Source of the DNA: Mariniphaga sp.
Lineage (GTDB): Bacteria > Bacteroidota > Bacteroidia > Bacteroidales > Prolixibacteraceae
DNA: 64,000 bases
Direction: 5' to 3'
Assembly (NCBI GenBank): GCA_024636975.1
Contig: JAGXGA010000029.1
Location: 62,001 to 126,000, forward strand
Below are positions 47,217 to 56,312 of the stretch, one piece after another (the stretch's first letter is position 1; every line of letters starts with the position of its first letter). Both the position numbers and the translations under genes were made by a program. The notes under the pieces are model-generated. The model was not told the origin of the DNA. It saw only the letters and a program-made list of their open reading frames with translations, and searched no databases.

Positions 47217-47253
47217 AAAAAAAGCCCTTCTGCAAACTGCGGAAAGGCTTTTT
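47217..47253. terminator. Bidirectional terminator between the VOC gene and sdhB
   Basis: The plus strand has AAAAAAAGCC, an imperfect stem with TTCTGCA/GCGGAA, and GGCTTTTT at the other end. Because the arms are A-rich and T-rich, the hairpin is followed by T on both strands. It lies 21 bases after the VOC stop and 17 after the sdhB stop. Confidence 0.85.
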
Positions 47254-47269
47254 GTATATTTTAATGTAA

Positions 47270-48031
47270 CTATTCCGATAACCTTGCAGTAAGGTATTCC
47301 CGATTCAGCCGGGCTATGTGGGTAATTGAAATGTTCTTAGGGCACTCCACCTCACAGGCACGAGTGTTTGTGCAACCCCCAAAACCCAGTTCATCCATCT
47401 TAGATACCATGCTACGGGCACGTTGTTTGGCTTCCACCCTGCCCTGTGGCAATTTACCCAGGTGAGATACCTTTGCTGCCACAAATAACATGGCCGATGA
47501 GTTTTTGCAGGCAGCCACGCAGGCACCGCAACCGATGCAGGAAGCTGCATCCATCGATTCTTCCACATCTTCGTACGGGATAGGGATCGAATTGGCATCG
47601 GGAACACCGCCTGTTCTTACTGAGATAAAACCTCCTGCCTGAAGTATTTTCTCAAAGGCGGTACGGTCAACCACCAGGTCCTTGATAACCGGGAACGATG
47701 CTGCCCTCCATGGTTCAATGGTGATAGTTTCGCCCTCCTTAAATTTACGCATGTGCAACTGACAGGTGGTAATGTCTTCATCAGGGCCGTGTGCCCTGCC
47801 GTTGATAAACAAGCTGCAGGTTCCGCAGATGCCTTCACGGCAGTCGTGATCGAATGCAATGGGATCTTTGTCTTCCAGGATCAGCTTGTTGTTCAGGATA
47901 TCCAGCATCTCAAGAAATGACGAACCCCCTGAAATATTATCTATGGTGTAAGTCTCGAACCGACCTTTATCAGCAGCATTGTTTTGCCGCCACACCTTTA
48001 TATTGAGTTTTTTAAGAATCTTATCAGCCAT
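47270..48031 (-). CDS. sdhB: Succinate dehydrogenase/fumarate reductase iron-sulfur subunit
   Basis: This 253-residue electron-transfer subunit of respiratory complex II is peripheral on the cytoplasmic face. The [2Fe-2S] ligands are in CREGICGTC and DITTCQLH. The [4Fe-4S] ligands are in [13 protein letters not shown] and the [3Fe-4S] ligands in [14 protein letters not shown]. It moves electrons between the FAD in SdhA and the heme/quinone subunit SdhC. It is the third gene of sdhCAB, 48 bases after sdhA. In this group the complex can run as fumarate reductase in fermentation or as succinate dehydrogenase; sequence alone does not decide. Confidence 0.96.
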   Translation of the reverse strand: MADKILKKLNIKVWRQNNAADKGRFETYTIDNISGGSSFLEMLDILNNKLILEDKDPIAFDHDCREGICGTCSLFINGRAHGPDEDITTCQLHMRKFKEGETITIEPWRAASFPVIKDLVVDRTAFEKILQAGGFISVRTGGVPDANSIPIPYEDVEESMDAASCIGCGACVAACKNSSAMLFVAAKVSHLGKLPQGRVEAKQRARSMVSKMDELGFGGCTNTRACEVECPKNISITHIARLNREYLTARLSE

Positions 48032-48079
48032 ATCTTTATAATTAGATGTGAGTATATTGCTTTGTACTCAGTACTATTT

Positions 48080-50020
48080 CTACTTATAACTTCTTTGTGT
48101 GAGTTTTACATTCTCGAATACCAGCTCTTCCTTGTGCAGCGCTGGTTCCAGTCCTTCACCTTTCCATTCCCAGCAGGAAACATACGTGAAGTTTTCATCA
48201 TCGCGTTTGGCCTCACCGTCGTCGGTAACCGATTCGTCCCTGAAATGCCCGCCGCATGATTCATTCCGGTCGAGAGCATCGCGTGCCATCAGTTCACCGA
48301 TGTCGAAAAAGTCGGCTACACGCCCTGCTTTTTCAAGTTCCGGATTCAAATTATTGGGTTCGCCTGTAATCTTAACATCCTTCCAAAATTCTTCCCGAAC
48401 TTCCTTTATGAGTTTTATTGCTTTTGTTAAACCTTCAGCGTTGCGCGACATACCAACGTAGTCCCACATAATTTGCCCCAGTTTTTTATAAAAATAATCA
48501 ACAGGTTTAGTTCCTTTTATATTGAACAACTTTTCTATCCGTTGGGTAACAGCTTTTTCAGCAGCTTCAAATTCAGGCGCTTTGGTATCGGTTTTTGGTA
48601 CCATGATTTCGCTGGCCAGGTAATCGCCGATTGTATACGGCAGCACAAAGTAACCGTCGGCCAACCCTTGCATCAAAGCTGAGGCACCAAGACGGTTTGC
48701 ACCATGATCTGAGAAGTTGGCTTCTCCAATGGAATACAGCCCCGGAATAGTAGTCATCAGGTTGTAATCAACCCATGTGCCGCCCATGGAATAATGGATG
48801 GCCGGGTATATCATCATGGGTTCCTTGTAGGGATCCACATCGGTAATTTTCTCATACATCTGGAAGAGGTTTCCGTAGCGTGCTTCAATTACATTTTTAC
48901 CCAGTCGTTCAATCGAGTATTTGAAATCGAGATATACTGCCTTGCCTTCAGCATTTACGCCGTAACCTGCATCGCAGCGTTCCTTGGCAGCCCTCGAGGC
49001 CACATCGCGCGGAACAAGGTTTCCATATGAAGGATACCTGCGCTCGAGATAGAAGTCACGTTCTTCTTCAGATATATCGCCGGGACCTATTTCTCCTTTA
49101 CGCAGCTTTTCAGCCACGGCCTTGTCCTTTGGAACCCAAACGCGACCATCGTTACGCAGCGATTCCGACATTAGCGTCAGCTTCGACTGCTGGTCACCAT
49201 GCACGGGTATGCAGGTCGGATGGATTTGCACAAAACAGGGATTTGAAAACCATGCTCCTTTTTTGTAACACTGCCATGCTGCTGAACCGTTGCTACCCAT
49301 AGCATTTGTCGAAAGGAAGAATACATTGCCGTACCCACCTGAAGCAACAACCACAGCATGGGCGCCAAAGCGTTTTATTTTTCCTGAAACCAGGTCACGG
49401 GTAATAATCCCCCTGGCTTTGCCATCGATAATTACCACATCGAGCATCTCATGGCGGGTATACATCTCGATGCTTCCTGCTGCTATCTGCCGGTTTAAGG
49501 CATGGTATGCCCCCAACAGAAGCTGCTGACCGGTTTGCCCGCGGGCATAAAACGTACGGCTTACCAAAGCGCCTCCAAAGGAACGGTTGGCAAGCAATCC
49601 GCCGTATTCACGTCCAAAAGGTACACCCTGTGCAACACACTGGTCGATGATATTATTTGAAACCTCTGCCAGACGGTAAACATTCCCCTCACGTGAACGG
49701 TAGTCACCACCTTTTATGGTATCAATAAAAAGCCTGTATACCGAGTCATTATCGTTCTGATAGTTCTTAGCTGCATTAATGCCACCCTGGGCAGCTATTG
49801 AATGAGCGCGTCTCGGGCTGTCCTGATAGCAAAATGCCTTTACGTTATAACCCAGTTCAGCAAGAGAGGCAGCAGCAGACGCCCCTCCTAAACCGGTTCC
49901 TACAACAATAATTTCAAGCTTCCTTTTATTAGCCGGACTCACTACTTTAATAGCTGTTTTATGCCTGCTCCACTTTTCAGCCAAAGGTCCCTGAGGTATT
50001 TTAGAATCTAGTATGCTCAT
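48080..50020 (-). CDS. sdhA: Succinate dehydrogenase/fumarate reductase flavoprotein subunit
   Basis: This 646-residue catalytic subunit binds FAD covalently. The Rossmann motif [19 protein letters not shown] is at about residues 36-54, and the flavin-linking histidine is in [18 protein letters not shown]. Active-site segments are present in [14 protein letters not shown] and [12 protein letters not shown]. It has no signal peptide and works in the cytoplasm with SdhB on the membrane anchor SdhC. It lies 11 bases downstream of sdhC. The length and the long form of the N-terminus are typical of the type B complex II in Bacteroidota. Confidence 0.96.
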   Translation of the reverse strand: MSILDSKIPQGPLAEKWSRHKTAIKVVSPANKRKLEIIVVGTGLGGASAAASLAELGYNVKAFCYQDSPRRAHSIAAQGGINAAKNYQNDNDSVYRLFIDTIKGGDYRSREGNVYRLAEVSNNIIDQCVAQGVPFGREYGGLLANRSFGGALVSRTFYARGQTGQQLLLGAYHALNRQIAAGSIEMYTRHEMLDVVIIDGKARGIITRDLVSGKIKRFGAHAVVVASGGYGNVFFLSTNAMGSNGSAAWQCYKKGAWFSNPCFVQIHPTCIPVHGDQQSKLTLMSESLRNDGRVWVPKDKAVAEKLRKGEIGPGDISEEERDFYLERRYPSYGNLVPRDVASRAAKERCDAGYGVNAEGKAVYLDFKYSIERLGKNVIEARYGNLFQMYEKITDVDPYKEPMMIYPAIHYSMGGTWVDYNLMTTIPGLYSIGEANFSDHGANRLGASALMQGLADGYFVLPYTIGDYLASEIMVPKTDTKAPEFEAAEKAVTQRIEKLFNIKGTKPVDYFYKKLGQIMWDYVGMSRNAEGLTKAIKLIKEVREEFWKDVKITGEPNNLNPELEKAGRVADFFDIGELMARDALDRNESCGGHFRDESVTDDGEAKRDDENFTYVSCWEWKGEGLEPALHKEELVFENVKLTQRSYK

Positions 50021-50031
50021 AATCTAATCTT

Positions 50032-50712
50032 TTAAAACTTAATGAAGAAGTACAGTGGGATAACAGAAAAACCTACCGCAATAATCACTGCATATACCTT
50101 TCCTATAATCTGTAACCGGTTCATCCAGTTTTCATTGTTCCATCCCAGTGTATGAAAGGCCGACCAAAAACCGTGAGAAAGGTGAAACCCCAGCAGTATG
50201 GCACTGAGAATATAAAAAATATTGTAAACCAGACTGTGCTTGAATAAATCTGCCACAAGGGTATATGAATCCTCCATGTGCTCACCACCGATGGTTATAG
50301 AATTCATTTCATGAGGATTAAATCTTATAATCCAGTAGAAGTTGATAATGTGAATCACAAGGAACACCAGAATGATTCCTCCCAACACCAGCATATTGCG
50401 TGATGCCCATGAACTGGTTGCGCTCTTGTTTTTCTTATTGTATTTAACCGGACGAGCTTTCCAATTATTATACTCCAGTATAAACGACCACAGAATATGA
50501 ACCAGAAACCCTAACCCAAGCACTGGTTCTATAGTCCTTATGAGTGGATTGGTCGACATAAAATTGGCCGCTACATTATATAATTCACCGCTGTCGTCAA
50601 ATATCAGTAAAAGATTTACAACAAGATGGACAGCAAGAAACAAAACCAGGAACAGTCCTGATACGCTCATGATAAATTTCTTCCCAATTGAAGCACTAAG
50701 AAAACTGCTCAT
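50032..50712 (-). CDS. sdhC: Succinate dehydrogenase/fumarate reductase cytochrome b subunit
   Basis: This 226-residue membrane anchor has five hydrophobic helices, the pattern of the single-subunit type B cytochrome b that carries two hemes. Histidines positioned to ligate heme appear in LFLAVHLVVNLL, LVHILWSF, VIHIINFYW and GFHLSHGFWSAFHTLG. It heads sdhCAB and is preceded by a near-perfect promoter. The enzyme couples quinone chemistry to succinate/fumarate conversion. Confidence 0.94.
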   Translation of the reverse strand: MSSFLSASIGKKFIMSVSGLFLVLFLAVHLVVNLLLIFDDSGELYNVAANFMSTNPLIRTIEPVLGLGFLVHILWSFILEYNNWKARPVKYNKKNKSATSSWASRNMLVLGGIILVFLVIHIINFYWIIRFNPHEMNSITIGGEHMEDSYTLVADLFKHSLVYNIFYILSAILLGFHLSHGFWSAFHTLGWNNENWMNRLQIIGKVYAVIIAVGFSVIPLYFFIKF

Positions 50713-50749
50713 AAAAAGTTATTTATGTTGTTGATATTAAGTTCCGGCA

Positions 50750-50781
50750 CAAAAGTAGCTGAACCACCCATTATCCCCAAA
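50750..50781 (-). promoter_or_regulatory. Promoter of the sdhCAB operon
   Basis: On the minus strand TTTG (50781-50778), 20 bases, and TACTTTTG (50757-50750) match the Bacteroidota consensus exactly. The sdhC start lies 38 bases further on. Confidence 0.8.
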
Positions 50782-50840
50782 AAGAACGGTCCAAATTAAC
50801 TAATTTAAATTGTTTCTAAGAATCGTTTATATGATATTTC

Positions 50841-51734
50841 TCATATAATGCTTTTGAATGACCGGTTCCATTCATGCAGCGTAAACCTGTCGGTCAAAGC
50901 TATTATTTCTGAGGAATAGTAACTTCCCGGTATTTCACAGCAGTTTATGTTGCCATAAACACACTGTACAGCCAGGGTGTTTCCGTTCTTTAAATTAATG
51001 TAACCTTTAATGCGGTAAGCCATGCCGGCCCATTGATGAAGGAACTCCATAGCCTTTTCCAAAGTGGTTTTTCTGCCACTTTTTATTACCATCGAATTAA
51101 CCTCAGGCCTTCCCAAAGGGTTTATCGGGGAAGAATATAATTTTTCAACTGCAGGATCCCCCAGCTGAACTTCAAAGTTGCAGTAAACAGTTTTTATTGT
51201 TTCTGCAAAAGGATTCATCTCCCTGACTGCCCGCTCAACCTGCCCTATTTCCTCCGGCAAATCCGCTTTATTAAGCAAAAGCACATCGGCCATGCGTATT
51301 TGATGGGCCACACGTTGTCCCATTAATCCTGTCCGCGCAAAATTTAATGTATCGACGACGCACCAATTAGTAGCCAGATAAACTTTCTCATTAAGCTTTC
51401 CTGTTGAAATTACTTCTGAAACCGCAGTGGTATCCGAGAGCCCGGAAGTTTCAAGAATTAATGCATCAGGCTGATATTCATTTATAAAATTCTCAAGAGA
51501 ACGGGAAAAATCGCCCAACAAACAAACGCAAAATACAGATCCCTTGTTTATTTTCAGGAGATGAAAATCTTTTCCTGTGCTTTTCAATTCAACACCATCG
51601 ATATTAGAATTTGCAAATTCATTTTGTATGATGCCCAGTTTTATTTTATCGGAGTGCGATTCAATAATCCGCTTCAGAAGAGTTGTTTTGCCACTGCCCA
51701 GAAAACCGGAAACAATATGAAAGGGGATTTTCAT
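50841..51734 (-). CDS. CobW/COG0523 family GTPase
   Basis: This 297-residue G3E-family GTPase has the P-loop GFLGSGKT at residues 10-17, NKAD for guanine recognition (in LLNKADLPEE), and a C-terminal CobW domain. COG0523 proteins insert or deliver metals (Zn, Co, Fe). The usual metal site CxCC is altered here: residues 69-72 read CVCL in the context GSVFCVCLLGDF. The gene overlaps the homocysteine methyltransferase gene by 4 bases and is the last in a corrinoid methyltransferase unit. A role in metal or corrinoid loading of that system is therefore a fair inference, for example Zn supply to the methyltransferases or Co-corrinoid handling. Confidence 0.85.
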   Translation of the reverse strand: MKIPFHIVSGFLGSGKTTLLKRIIESHSDKIKLGIIQNEFANSNIDGVELKSTGKDFHLLKINKGSVFCVCLLGDFSRSLENFINEYQPDALILETSGLSDTTAVSEVISTGKLNEKVYLATNWCVVDTLNFARTGLMGQRVAHQIRMADVLLLNKADLPEEIGQVERAVREMNPFAETIKTVYCNFEVQLGDPAVEKLYSSPINPLGRPEVNSMVIKSGRKTTLEKAMEFLHQWAGMAYRIKGYINLKNGNTLAVQCVYGNINCCEIPGSYYSSEIIALTDRFTLHEWNRSFKSII

Positions 51735-52615
51735 TTTATGTGGTCAGCAGCGTTCCTAATTCTTTTAATATGTTCAGGAGTGGTGCCACAGCAACCACCA
51801 ATGATATCAGCACCGGCATTTATTATCTTTGGAATAAGGGCAGCCATTTCATCAGGTTTTTCAGGAAAAATAGTTTCGCCATCATCATAAACCGGCATAC
51901 CTGCATTGGCATGAACCAGTATAGGAATATCAGGGTTTGCCATTCGTATTTCCTCAACAATACCCACCATTCCTGCAATTCCGTTACCGCAATTTGCCCC
52001 TATCAGTTCAGCCCCGGCATCAATAAGCACCTGCACCATATCACTTGGGGAAACACCCATCATGGAGCGGAATTCACCGGTAACAGTTTTTTCGAAAGTC
52101 ATGGTGCAAAACACTTCCAGTGTTGTATTCTCTTTGGCAGCCTGAATGGCAATCCTTGCCTCATCCAGATCGCTCATGGTTTCAATCATAATGGCATCGG
52201 AGCCACCTGCCTCCAGTCCCTTTACCTGTTCTTTGAAAGCATCGTATAATTCTTCTTCAGTCACATCGCCCATCATCAGTATTTTGCCTGTCGGCCCAAC
52301 CGAACCCAGTACAAACTTATTACCGGCAGCTTTACGGCTGATTTCAGCAGCAGCTTTGTTTAGCTCAAAAACCTTGTCGCCCAGGCCAAAACGTTTCAAT
52401 TTAAATATCGTACCTCCAAAACTGTTAGTTTCAATCATATCGGCACCTGCATCGATGTAACTTTTTGCAATGTCAAACACCTCATCCGCATGGGTATGGT
52501 TCCATTCTTCCGGGCATTCACCGGGTTTTAAACCTTTTTGCTGCAGAAAAGTACCCCATGCACCATCGGATACCAACATCTTTCCCTGTTTTATTTTTTC
52601 CAGAATTTTACCCAT
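51731..52615 (-). CDS. Homocysteine S-methyltransferase (MetH N-terminal domain type)
   Basis: This 294-residue zinc methyltransferase transfers a methyl group to homocysteine. It is a stand-alone version of the first MetH module: LVSDGAWGTFLQQKGL at the start, MIETNSFGGT, then the zinc cysteines in GANCGNG and [10 protein letters not shown]. It follows the UroD-fold methyltransferase gene (57-base gap) and overlaps the CobW gene by 4 bases. Together with the corrinoid protein two genes upstream it could complete a methylcorrinoid:homocysteine methyltransferase reaction. Betaine- or S-methylmethionine-dependent activity without corrinoid is the main alternative. Confidence 0.9.
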   Translation of the reverse strand: MGKILEKIKQGKMLVSDGAWGTFLQQKGLKPGECPEEWNHTHADEVFDIAKSYIDAGADMIETNSFGGTIFKLKRFGLGDKVFELNKAAAEISRKAAGNKFVLGSVGPTGKILMMGDVTEEELYDAFKEQVKGLEAGGSDAIMIETMSDLDEARIAIQAAKENTTLEVFCTMTFEKTVTGEFRSMMGVSPSDMVQVLIDAGAELIGANCGNGIAGMVGIVEEIRMANPDIPILVHANAGMPVYDDGETIFPEKPDEMAALIPKIINAGADIIGGCCGTTPEHIKRIRNAADHIK

Positions 52616-52672
52616 TCCTTAATAATTTTCAACCATAGCAGTTTATAATCACTATGCTAAGATACTAAAAAA

Positions 52673-54292
52673 TCACAATTCTTTCAGCCACTCTTTTATC
52701 ACTTCGGTGGAAGGCACGGAGCCCTCGGATTTTAGCTTATAGCTCACCGATACAACAGCAGGAGCTTGCACAACTCCAAAAGATGCAAGTTTATCATTTC
52801 CTGTTAATACCTGTACATCCACTTCTTTCCCCAATTCAGTCAGCGCCCGTTCTACCCTCTCCTTTAGTTCGATGCACTGGTTTTCCTGCTCTCCCAGCAG
52901 TATGAGTGCGCTCCGCTTTGACTTAATTTTAAGTTTAAGTTTCTCGTTGATGCGCTTTTGAATAGCGGCCACCAGTTCGCGTTCGGGCGGAATCTTTGAA
53001 ACAAAGGCTATTTTACCGTCGATGCAAATAGTAGGTATATTCTTTACCATAAGCGATGACATAAAACTTACGGCCTCCATTTTTTTTATAGCATGCTCAC
53101 GCCATTCCACCACCCCCTCGAAATAAGGAGCAATCCGTTTCACTGCCTCCACCATATACTGACAGGGTGCACACGATTCTGAATCGAGTGTAATAACATC
53201 TACAACCACCTTCTCAGCCTGTCCGTAGTCTTTCATATTAAACACCTCCAATGCACTCTCCTTCCGTTCGAGTGTTCGCACCACATCCTGCAGGTACGGA
53301 TCGTGCAGCAATTCAGTAACCGCTTTGATGTTTTCGGGAGGGGTTTCCCTTGGAAGATCGCAGCCGGGAGCCAGGATAAACCCTTTCTGACCGCCTAAAT
53401 CAAGACATTCAAGGGCATGCTCCCGGCAATCATCAGGGGTTCCCATCAGCAATGTTACGGTAAGCTTCAGATTCCCGCCAAAGCTGATGCCTTTATCAAG
53501 TGCTATGTCTTTCACAAAATCGAGTGGTATGTTTTCATCGATCGAAACATTATCAGGACGACAATCGCACATGGCTTCAATGTTTTGCTGGGCATGACCG
53601 CAAACAAAAAAGGAGCTGAGCCGTCCCCGTTTTCGCACCGAATCAAAAATGCGGGTGACATAAGGGGCAACGAATGTTTCAAATGTAAGCCAATCAATCT
53701 GGCTTGTCATTGGGTCCGCAACAGCAATAACGTCAGCGCCGGAATCTGCATAATATCCCGCCATTTCTAATCCCACCCGGGTACAGAAGTCCATTACATC
53801 ATGCACCTCGCCGGGCTGTTCGAAAAGTTTCATGAAAATGTCAGTCCCCATCAGGTGCAGGGCCAGGGTAAACGGACCTGTAATCAATCCGTAGATTGCC
53901 AGTTCCGGATATTTCTCCCGAAGCACTTTTGTGGCTTCCAGACAAACGGCAACACGCCCCTCAGCAGGTCCCGGTATCTTTAAATCCGTCAGCTTTATTC
54001 CATCTGCCAGTGGATGCGATACAACTGCCGGAGGTCCCGATTCCGACCACTTCAGTTCACAACCGAGCGCTTCCGCCTCTACCTGTAAATCGAAAACCAC
54101 AGGTATACCGTCAGGATGGTATTCTTCTACCGCCTTACTAATACCTCTAACCAGTTCCTCGGCCGATTTCAGGCAAAATGCAGCATCTGTATCTGTAAGA
54201 AAACCACCATGAACACCCACAAACGGCACCCATGGAACACGCTCAACCGTCTCAAGTGAAAAGGCTTTTTTGATTAATTCGAGACCTTCCAT
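52673..54292 (-). CDS. UroD-fold methyltransferase fused to two thioredoxin-like domains
   Basis: This 539-residue three-domain protein starts with a uroporphyrinogen decarboxylase-like barrel (about 1-345) of the MtaA/MtbA/CmuA type, which in methylotrophs moves methyl groups to or from corrinoid proteins. Its zinc site is unusual: C231 and C311 are present, but the histidine two positions before C231 is F229, with H233 two positions after (FFVCGHAQQ). Residues about 360-450 form a thioredoxin-like domain with the redox motif CAPC (374-377) and cis-proline P420. Residues about 460-539 form a second thioredoxin-like domain with only one cysteine (C473). It lies between the corrinoid protein gene (179 bases away) and the homocysteine methyltransferase gene. 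The fused redox domains suggest control or reactivation by thiol chemistry; this is inference. Confidence 0.85.
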   Translation of the reverse strand: MEGLELIKKAFSLETVERVPWVPFVGVHGGFLTDTDAAFCLKSAEELVRGISKAVEEYHPDGIPVVFDLQVEAEALGCELKWSESGPPAVVSHPLADGIKLTDLKIPGPAEGRVAVCLEATKVLREKYPELAIYGLITGPFTLALHLMGTDIFMKLFEQPGEVHDVMDFCTRVGLEMAGYYADSGADVIAVADPMTSQIDWLTFETFVAPYVTRIFDSVRKRGRLSSFFVCGHAQQNIEAMCDCRPDNVSIDENIPLDFVKDIALDKGISFGGNLKLTVTLLMGTPDDCREHALECLDLGGQKGFILAPGCDLPRETPPENIKAVTELLHDPYLQDVVRTLERKESALEVFNMKDYGQAEKVVVDVITLDSESCAPCQYMVEAVKRIAPYFEGVVEWREHAIKKMEAVSFMSSLMVKNIPTICIDGKIAFVSKIPPERELVAAIQKRINEKLKLKIKSKRSALILLGEQENQCIELKERVERALTELGKEVDVQVLTGNDKLASFGVVQAPAVVSVSYKLKSEGSVPSTEVIKEWLKEL

Positions 54293-54471
54293 TTGAAAAT
54301 TATTAAATACAGAGATGTTTATACTTTGACGAAAAATTTATGATCAGAAGATAATTTCTCTTGCCTGAGCAATCTCATTACTCAAACAGATCCCAAACTT
54401 GAACTAACGAAACTGTTAATGGAAGATTACCAATCAGGAGCAGTTACCCGGCCCCCGGCTTCACATAATGG

Positions 54472-55140
54472 TTATACCAGTTGCGAATTCAAATATTCAA
54501 CCAGCCCCTGCGGATCAGATGAATATATATCGGCGCCAATCTTCTGACGAAAGCTGTCGGTTACAGGTGCGCCACCCACGGCCACTACTGCTCCGGGAAC
54601 AGCTTCTTTTAAAGCTTTGGTTATCTTTTCCATGTTCACCATAGTAGTCGTCAATAGTGCCGACAAACCCACATACGCAGGCTGATGTTCCTTCAGAGCA
54701 GCTACAAACTGATCGGCTTTCACATCGGTTCCCAAATCAACTACTTTCCAGCCATTGCCTTCAACCATCATAGCAACAAGGTTTTTACCGATATCGTGCA
54801 AATCGCCTTCCACCGTACCAATAATAAAGGTACCCTTTTCCTTCACCTCACCCGAAAGAAAAAATGGCTTAAGGTGAACCATGGCAGTGCTCATGGCCTT
54901 GGCCGACATAAGCACCTGCGGCACGAATACCTTGTTTTCCCGAAACTTAATACCCACCTTTTCCATCCCTGGCATCAACCCTTCCGTTAATATACGCTGT
55001 GCGGAAATACCTTCATCCAATGCACGGCGGGTAAGCTCATCAGCCCCATCCTGCCCTTTCATGTTCGGAGGATAAGGAGCCACTTTATTAATTTTTCCAA
55101 ATTCTATACACTCAGCAATTCTGGATAACAGTTCACTCAT
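54472..55140 (-). CDS. Corrinoid (methyl-carrier) protein, MtbC/MtaC-like
   Basis: This 222-residue cobalamin-binding methyl carrier has an N-terminal helical cap (about 1-95, ILTEGLMPGMEKVGIKF and VFVPQVLMSAKAM) and a Rossmann-like B12 domain. The cobalt-ligating histidine is H115 in EGDLHDIGKN, followed by the S/T-x-L motif in LSALLTTTM and the GG motif in AVGGAPVT. Such proteins accept methyl from a substrate-specific methyltransferase and hand it to a second one. It is the first gene of the unit, behind a -7 box at 55165-55172. A substrate-specific methyltransferase (MtaB-, MttB- or MtgB-like) and a reductive activase are not encoded next to it, so the donor remains unknown. Confidence 0.92.
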   Translation of the reverse strand: MSELLSRIAECIEFGKINKVAPYPPNMKGQDGADELTRRALDEGISAQRILTEGLMPGMEKVGIKFRENKVFVPQVLMSAKAMSTAMVHLKPFFLSGEVKEKGTFIIGTVEGDLHDIGKNLVAMMVEGNGWKVVDLGTDVKADQFVAALKEHQPAYVGLSALLTTTMVNMEKITKALKEAVPGAVVAVGGAPVTDSFRQKIGADIYSSDPQGLVEYLNSQLV

Positions 55141-55164
55141 AGTTTTTTCTCTTTTGGTTTCTTA

Positions 55165-55172
55165 CAAAAATA
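55165..55172 (-). promoter_or_regulatory. -7 promoter box (TATTTTTG) of the corrinoid operon
   Basis: The minus strand reads TATTTTTG 25 bases before the start of the corrinoid protein gene. No TTTG is found at -33. I see no cobalamin riboswitch in the 140 bases upstream. Confidence 0.5.
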
Positions 55173-55280
55173 CCCTCAGCAAGATAGAAATAAAAAAATA
55201 TTTTCTTTAAAAAAGACAGATTATATTGCTATACCTTCAAATTTGATATCAGAAAAGAATAATTTGGTTAAATTTGGGTA

Positions 55281-55832
55281 ATGATAACGTCATCCATATA
55301 CTCTATAGGCCATGGCAATAAAAATATGGAAGATTTCATAGCTGAACTGAAATCTTTTGACATATCGTATTTGCTTGATATCCGCTCAAATCCATATTCA
55401 AAATGGAATCCCGCTTTCAATAAATCTGCTCTTGAAACCACACTAAAAGAACACAACATTAAATATGTTTTTATAGGGGAAAAACTGGGGGGGCTGCCAT
55501 CGGACCGTTCCTGTTACGATGCAGACGGTAAAGTTGTATATGACCGGATAAAAGAAAAAGATTTCTTTCAGGAAGGGTTAAACCGATTGATCCGGGCCAA
55601 TGAAAAGAAAGTGAAGCTGGCAGTTATGTGCAGTGAATCGAAGCCGGAGGAGTGCCACCGGAGCAAACTGGTGGGCCAGGAGTTACTTAAATCGGGCATT
55701 TCTGTCAACCACATCATTTCATCAAAACTTGTAAAATCGCAGGAAACAGTAATGACTGAGCTGACCAAAGGGTTGGGTACTGTGGATTTATTTGGCAATA
55801 CGAAGGAATTTGTTTCGCGTAAATCGTATTAA
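55281..55832 (+). CDS. DUF488 family protein, first copy
   Basis: This 183-residue cytoplasmic protein of the DUF488 family has SIYSIGHGNKNMEDFIAELK near the start, LLDIRSNPYSKWNPAFN, LGGLPSD and CSESKPEECHRSKLVGQ. The DIRSNP and C-x-x-S...CHR motifs define the family, whose biochemical role is unknown. The second DUF488 gene starts 3 bases after its stop, and a dual-OB-like gene follows by overlap, so the three form one operon. It diverges from the corrinoid operon. Confidence 0.9.
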   Translation: MITSSIYSIGHGNKNMEDFIAELKSFDISYLLDIRSNPYSKWNPAFNKSALETTLKEHNIKYVFIGEKLGGLPSDRSCYDADGKVVYDRIKEKDFFQEGLNRLIRANEKKVKLAVMCSESKPEECHRSKLVGQELLKSGISVNHIISSKLVKSQETVMTELTKGLGTVDLFGNTKEFVSRKSY

Positions 55833-55835
55833 CCG

Positions 55836-56312
55836 ATGGAATTCTTCACAATTGGAGTATATAACTCGGAAGAGGAGGAATTTTTTGGAAAGCTGACCAA
55901 AAATCACATCGACACTTTTAACGATATACGGCAACGCAGGGGAGTATGGGGTTCCCGGTATGCTTTTGTAAACAGTAACAGGCTTCAAAATAAACTTCAG
56001 GAAATGAGCATCCGGTACGTTCATACGGTTGGGCTGGCTCCGTCTCCTGAAATCAGGGTGCTTCAGGATAAATCAGATAAACAGCAAAAGCAGAGTAAAA
56101 AAGAAAGAACTCAGTTATCGGATGCTTTCATAACTGCTTATGAACATGAAATATTAAACAACTTTGATTTCGAAAAGTATTTGAAAAAGCTGGAGGAACA
56201 AGGTGCTCTAAAAATAGCTGTCTTTTGTGTGGAGGAATTCCCTGAGGCATGTCACCGCTCACTTGCAGCTAAAAAACTCAAAAAACTGGGATACAAAATA
56301 ACGCATTTGTAA
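55836..56312 (+). CDS. DUF488 family protein, second copy
   Basis: This 158-residue protein is a divergent DUF488 member: FFTIGVYNSEEEEFFGKL replaces the SIGHG start, FNDIRQRRGVWGSRYAF corresponds to the DIR motif and FCVEEFPEACHRSLAA to the C...CHR motif. A lysine/glutamine-rich insert (about 84-102) lies in the middle. It is clearly not a recent duplicate of the first copy. Its TAA stop overlaps the ATG of the dual-OB-like gene (TAATG), so translation is coupled. Confidence 0.88.
   Translation: MEFFTIGVYNSEEEEFFGKLTKNHIDTFNDIRQRRGVWGSRYAFVNSNRLQNKLQEMSIRYVHTVGLAPSPEIRVLQDKSDKQQKQSKKERTQLSDAFITAYEHEILNNFDFEKYLKKLEEQGALKIAVFCVEEFPEACHRSLAAKKLKKLGYKITHL

Noticed and set aside
51683-52249. Plus-strand open frame of 188 codons opposite the homocysteine methyltransferase gene
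   Set aside because: It is rich in H, N and C residues as expected from an antisense reading of a real gene, and the minus-strand frame has clear family motifs.
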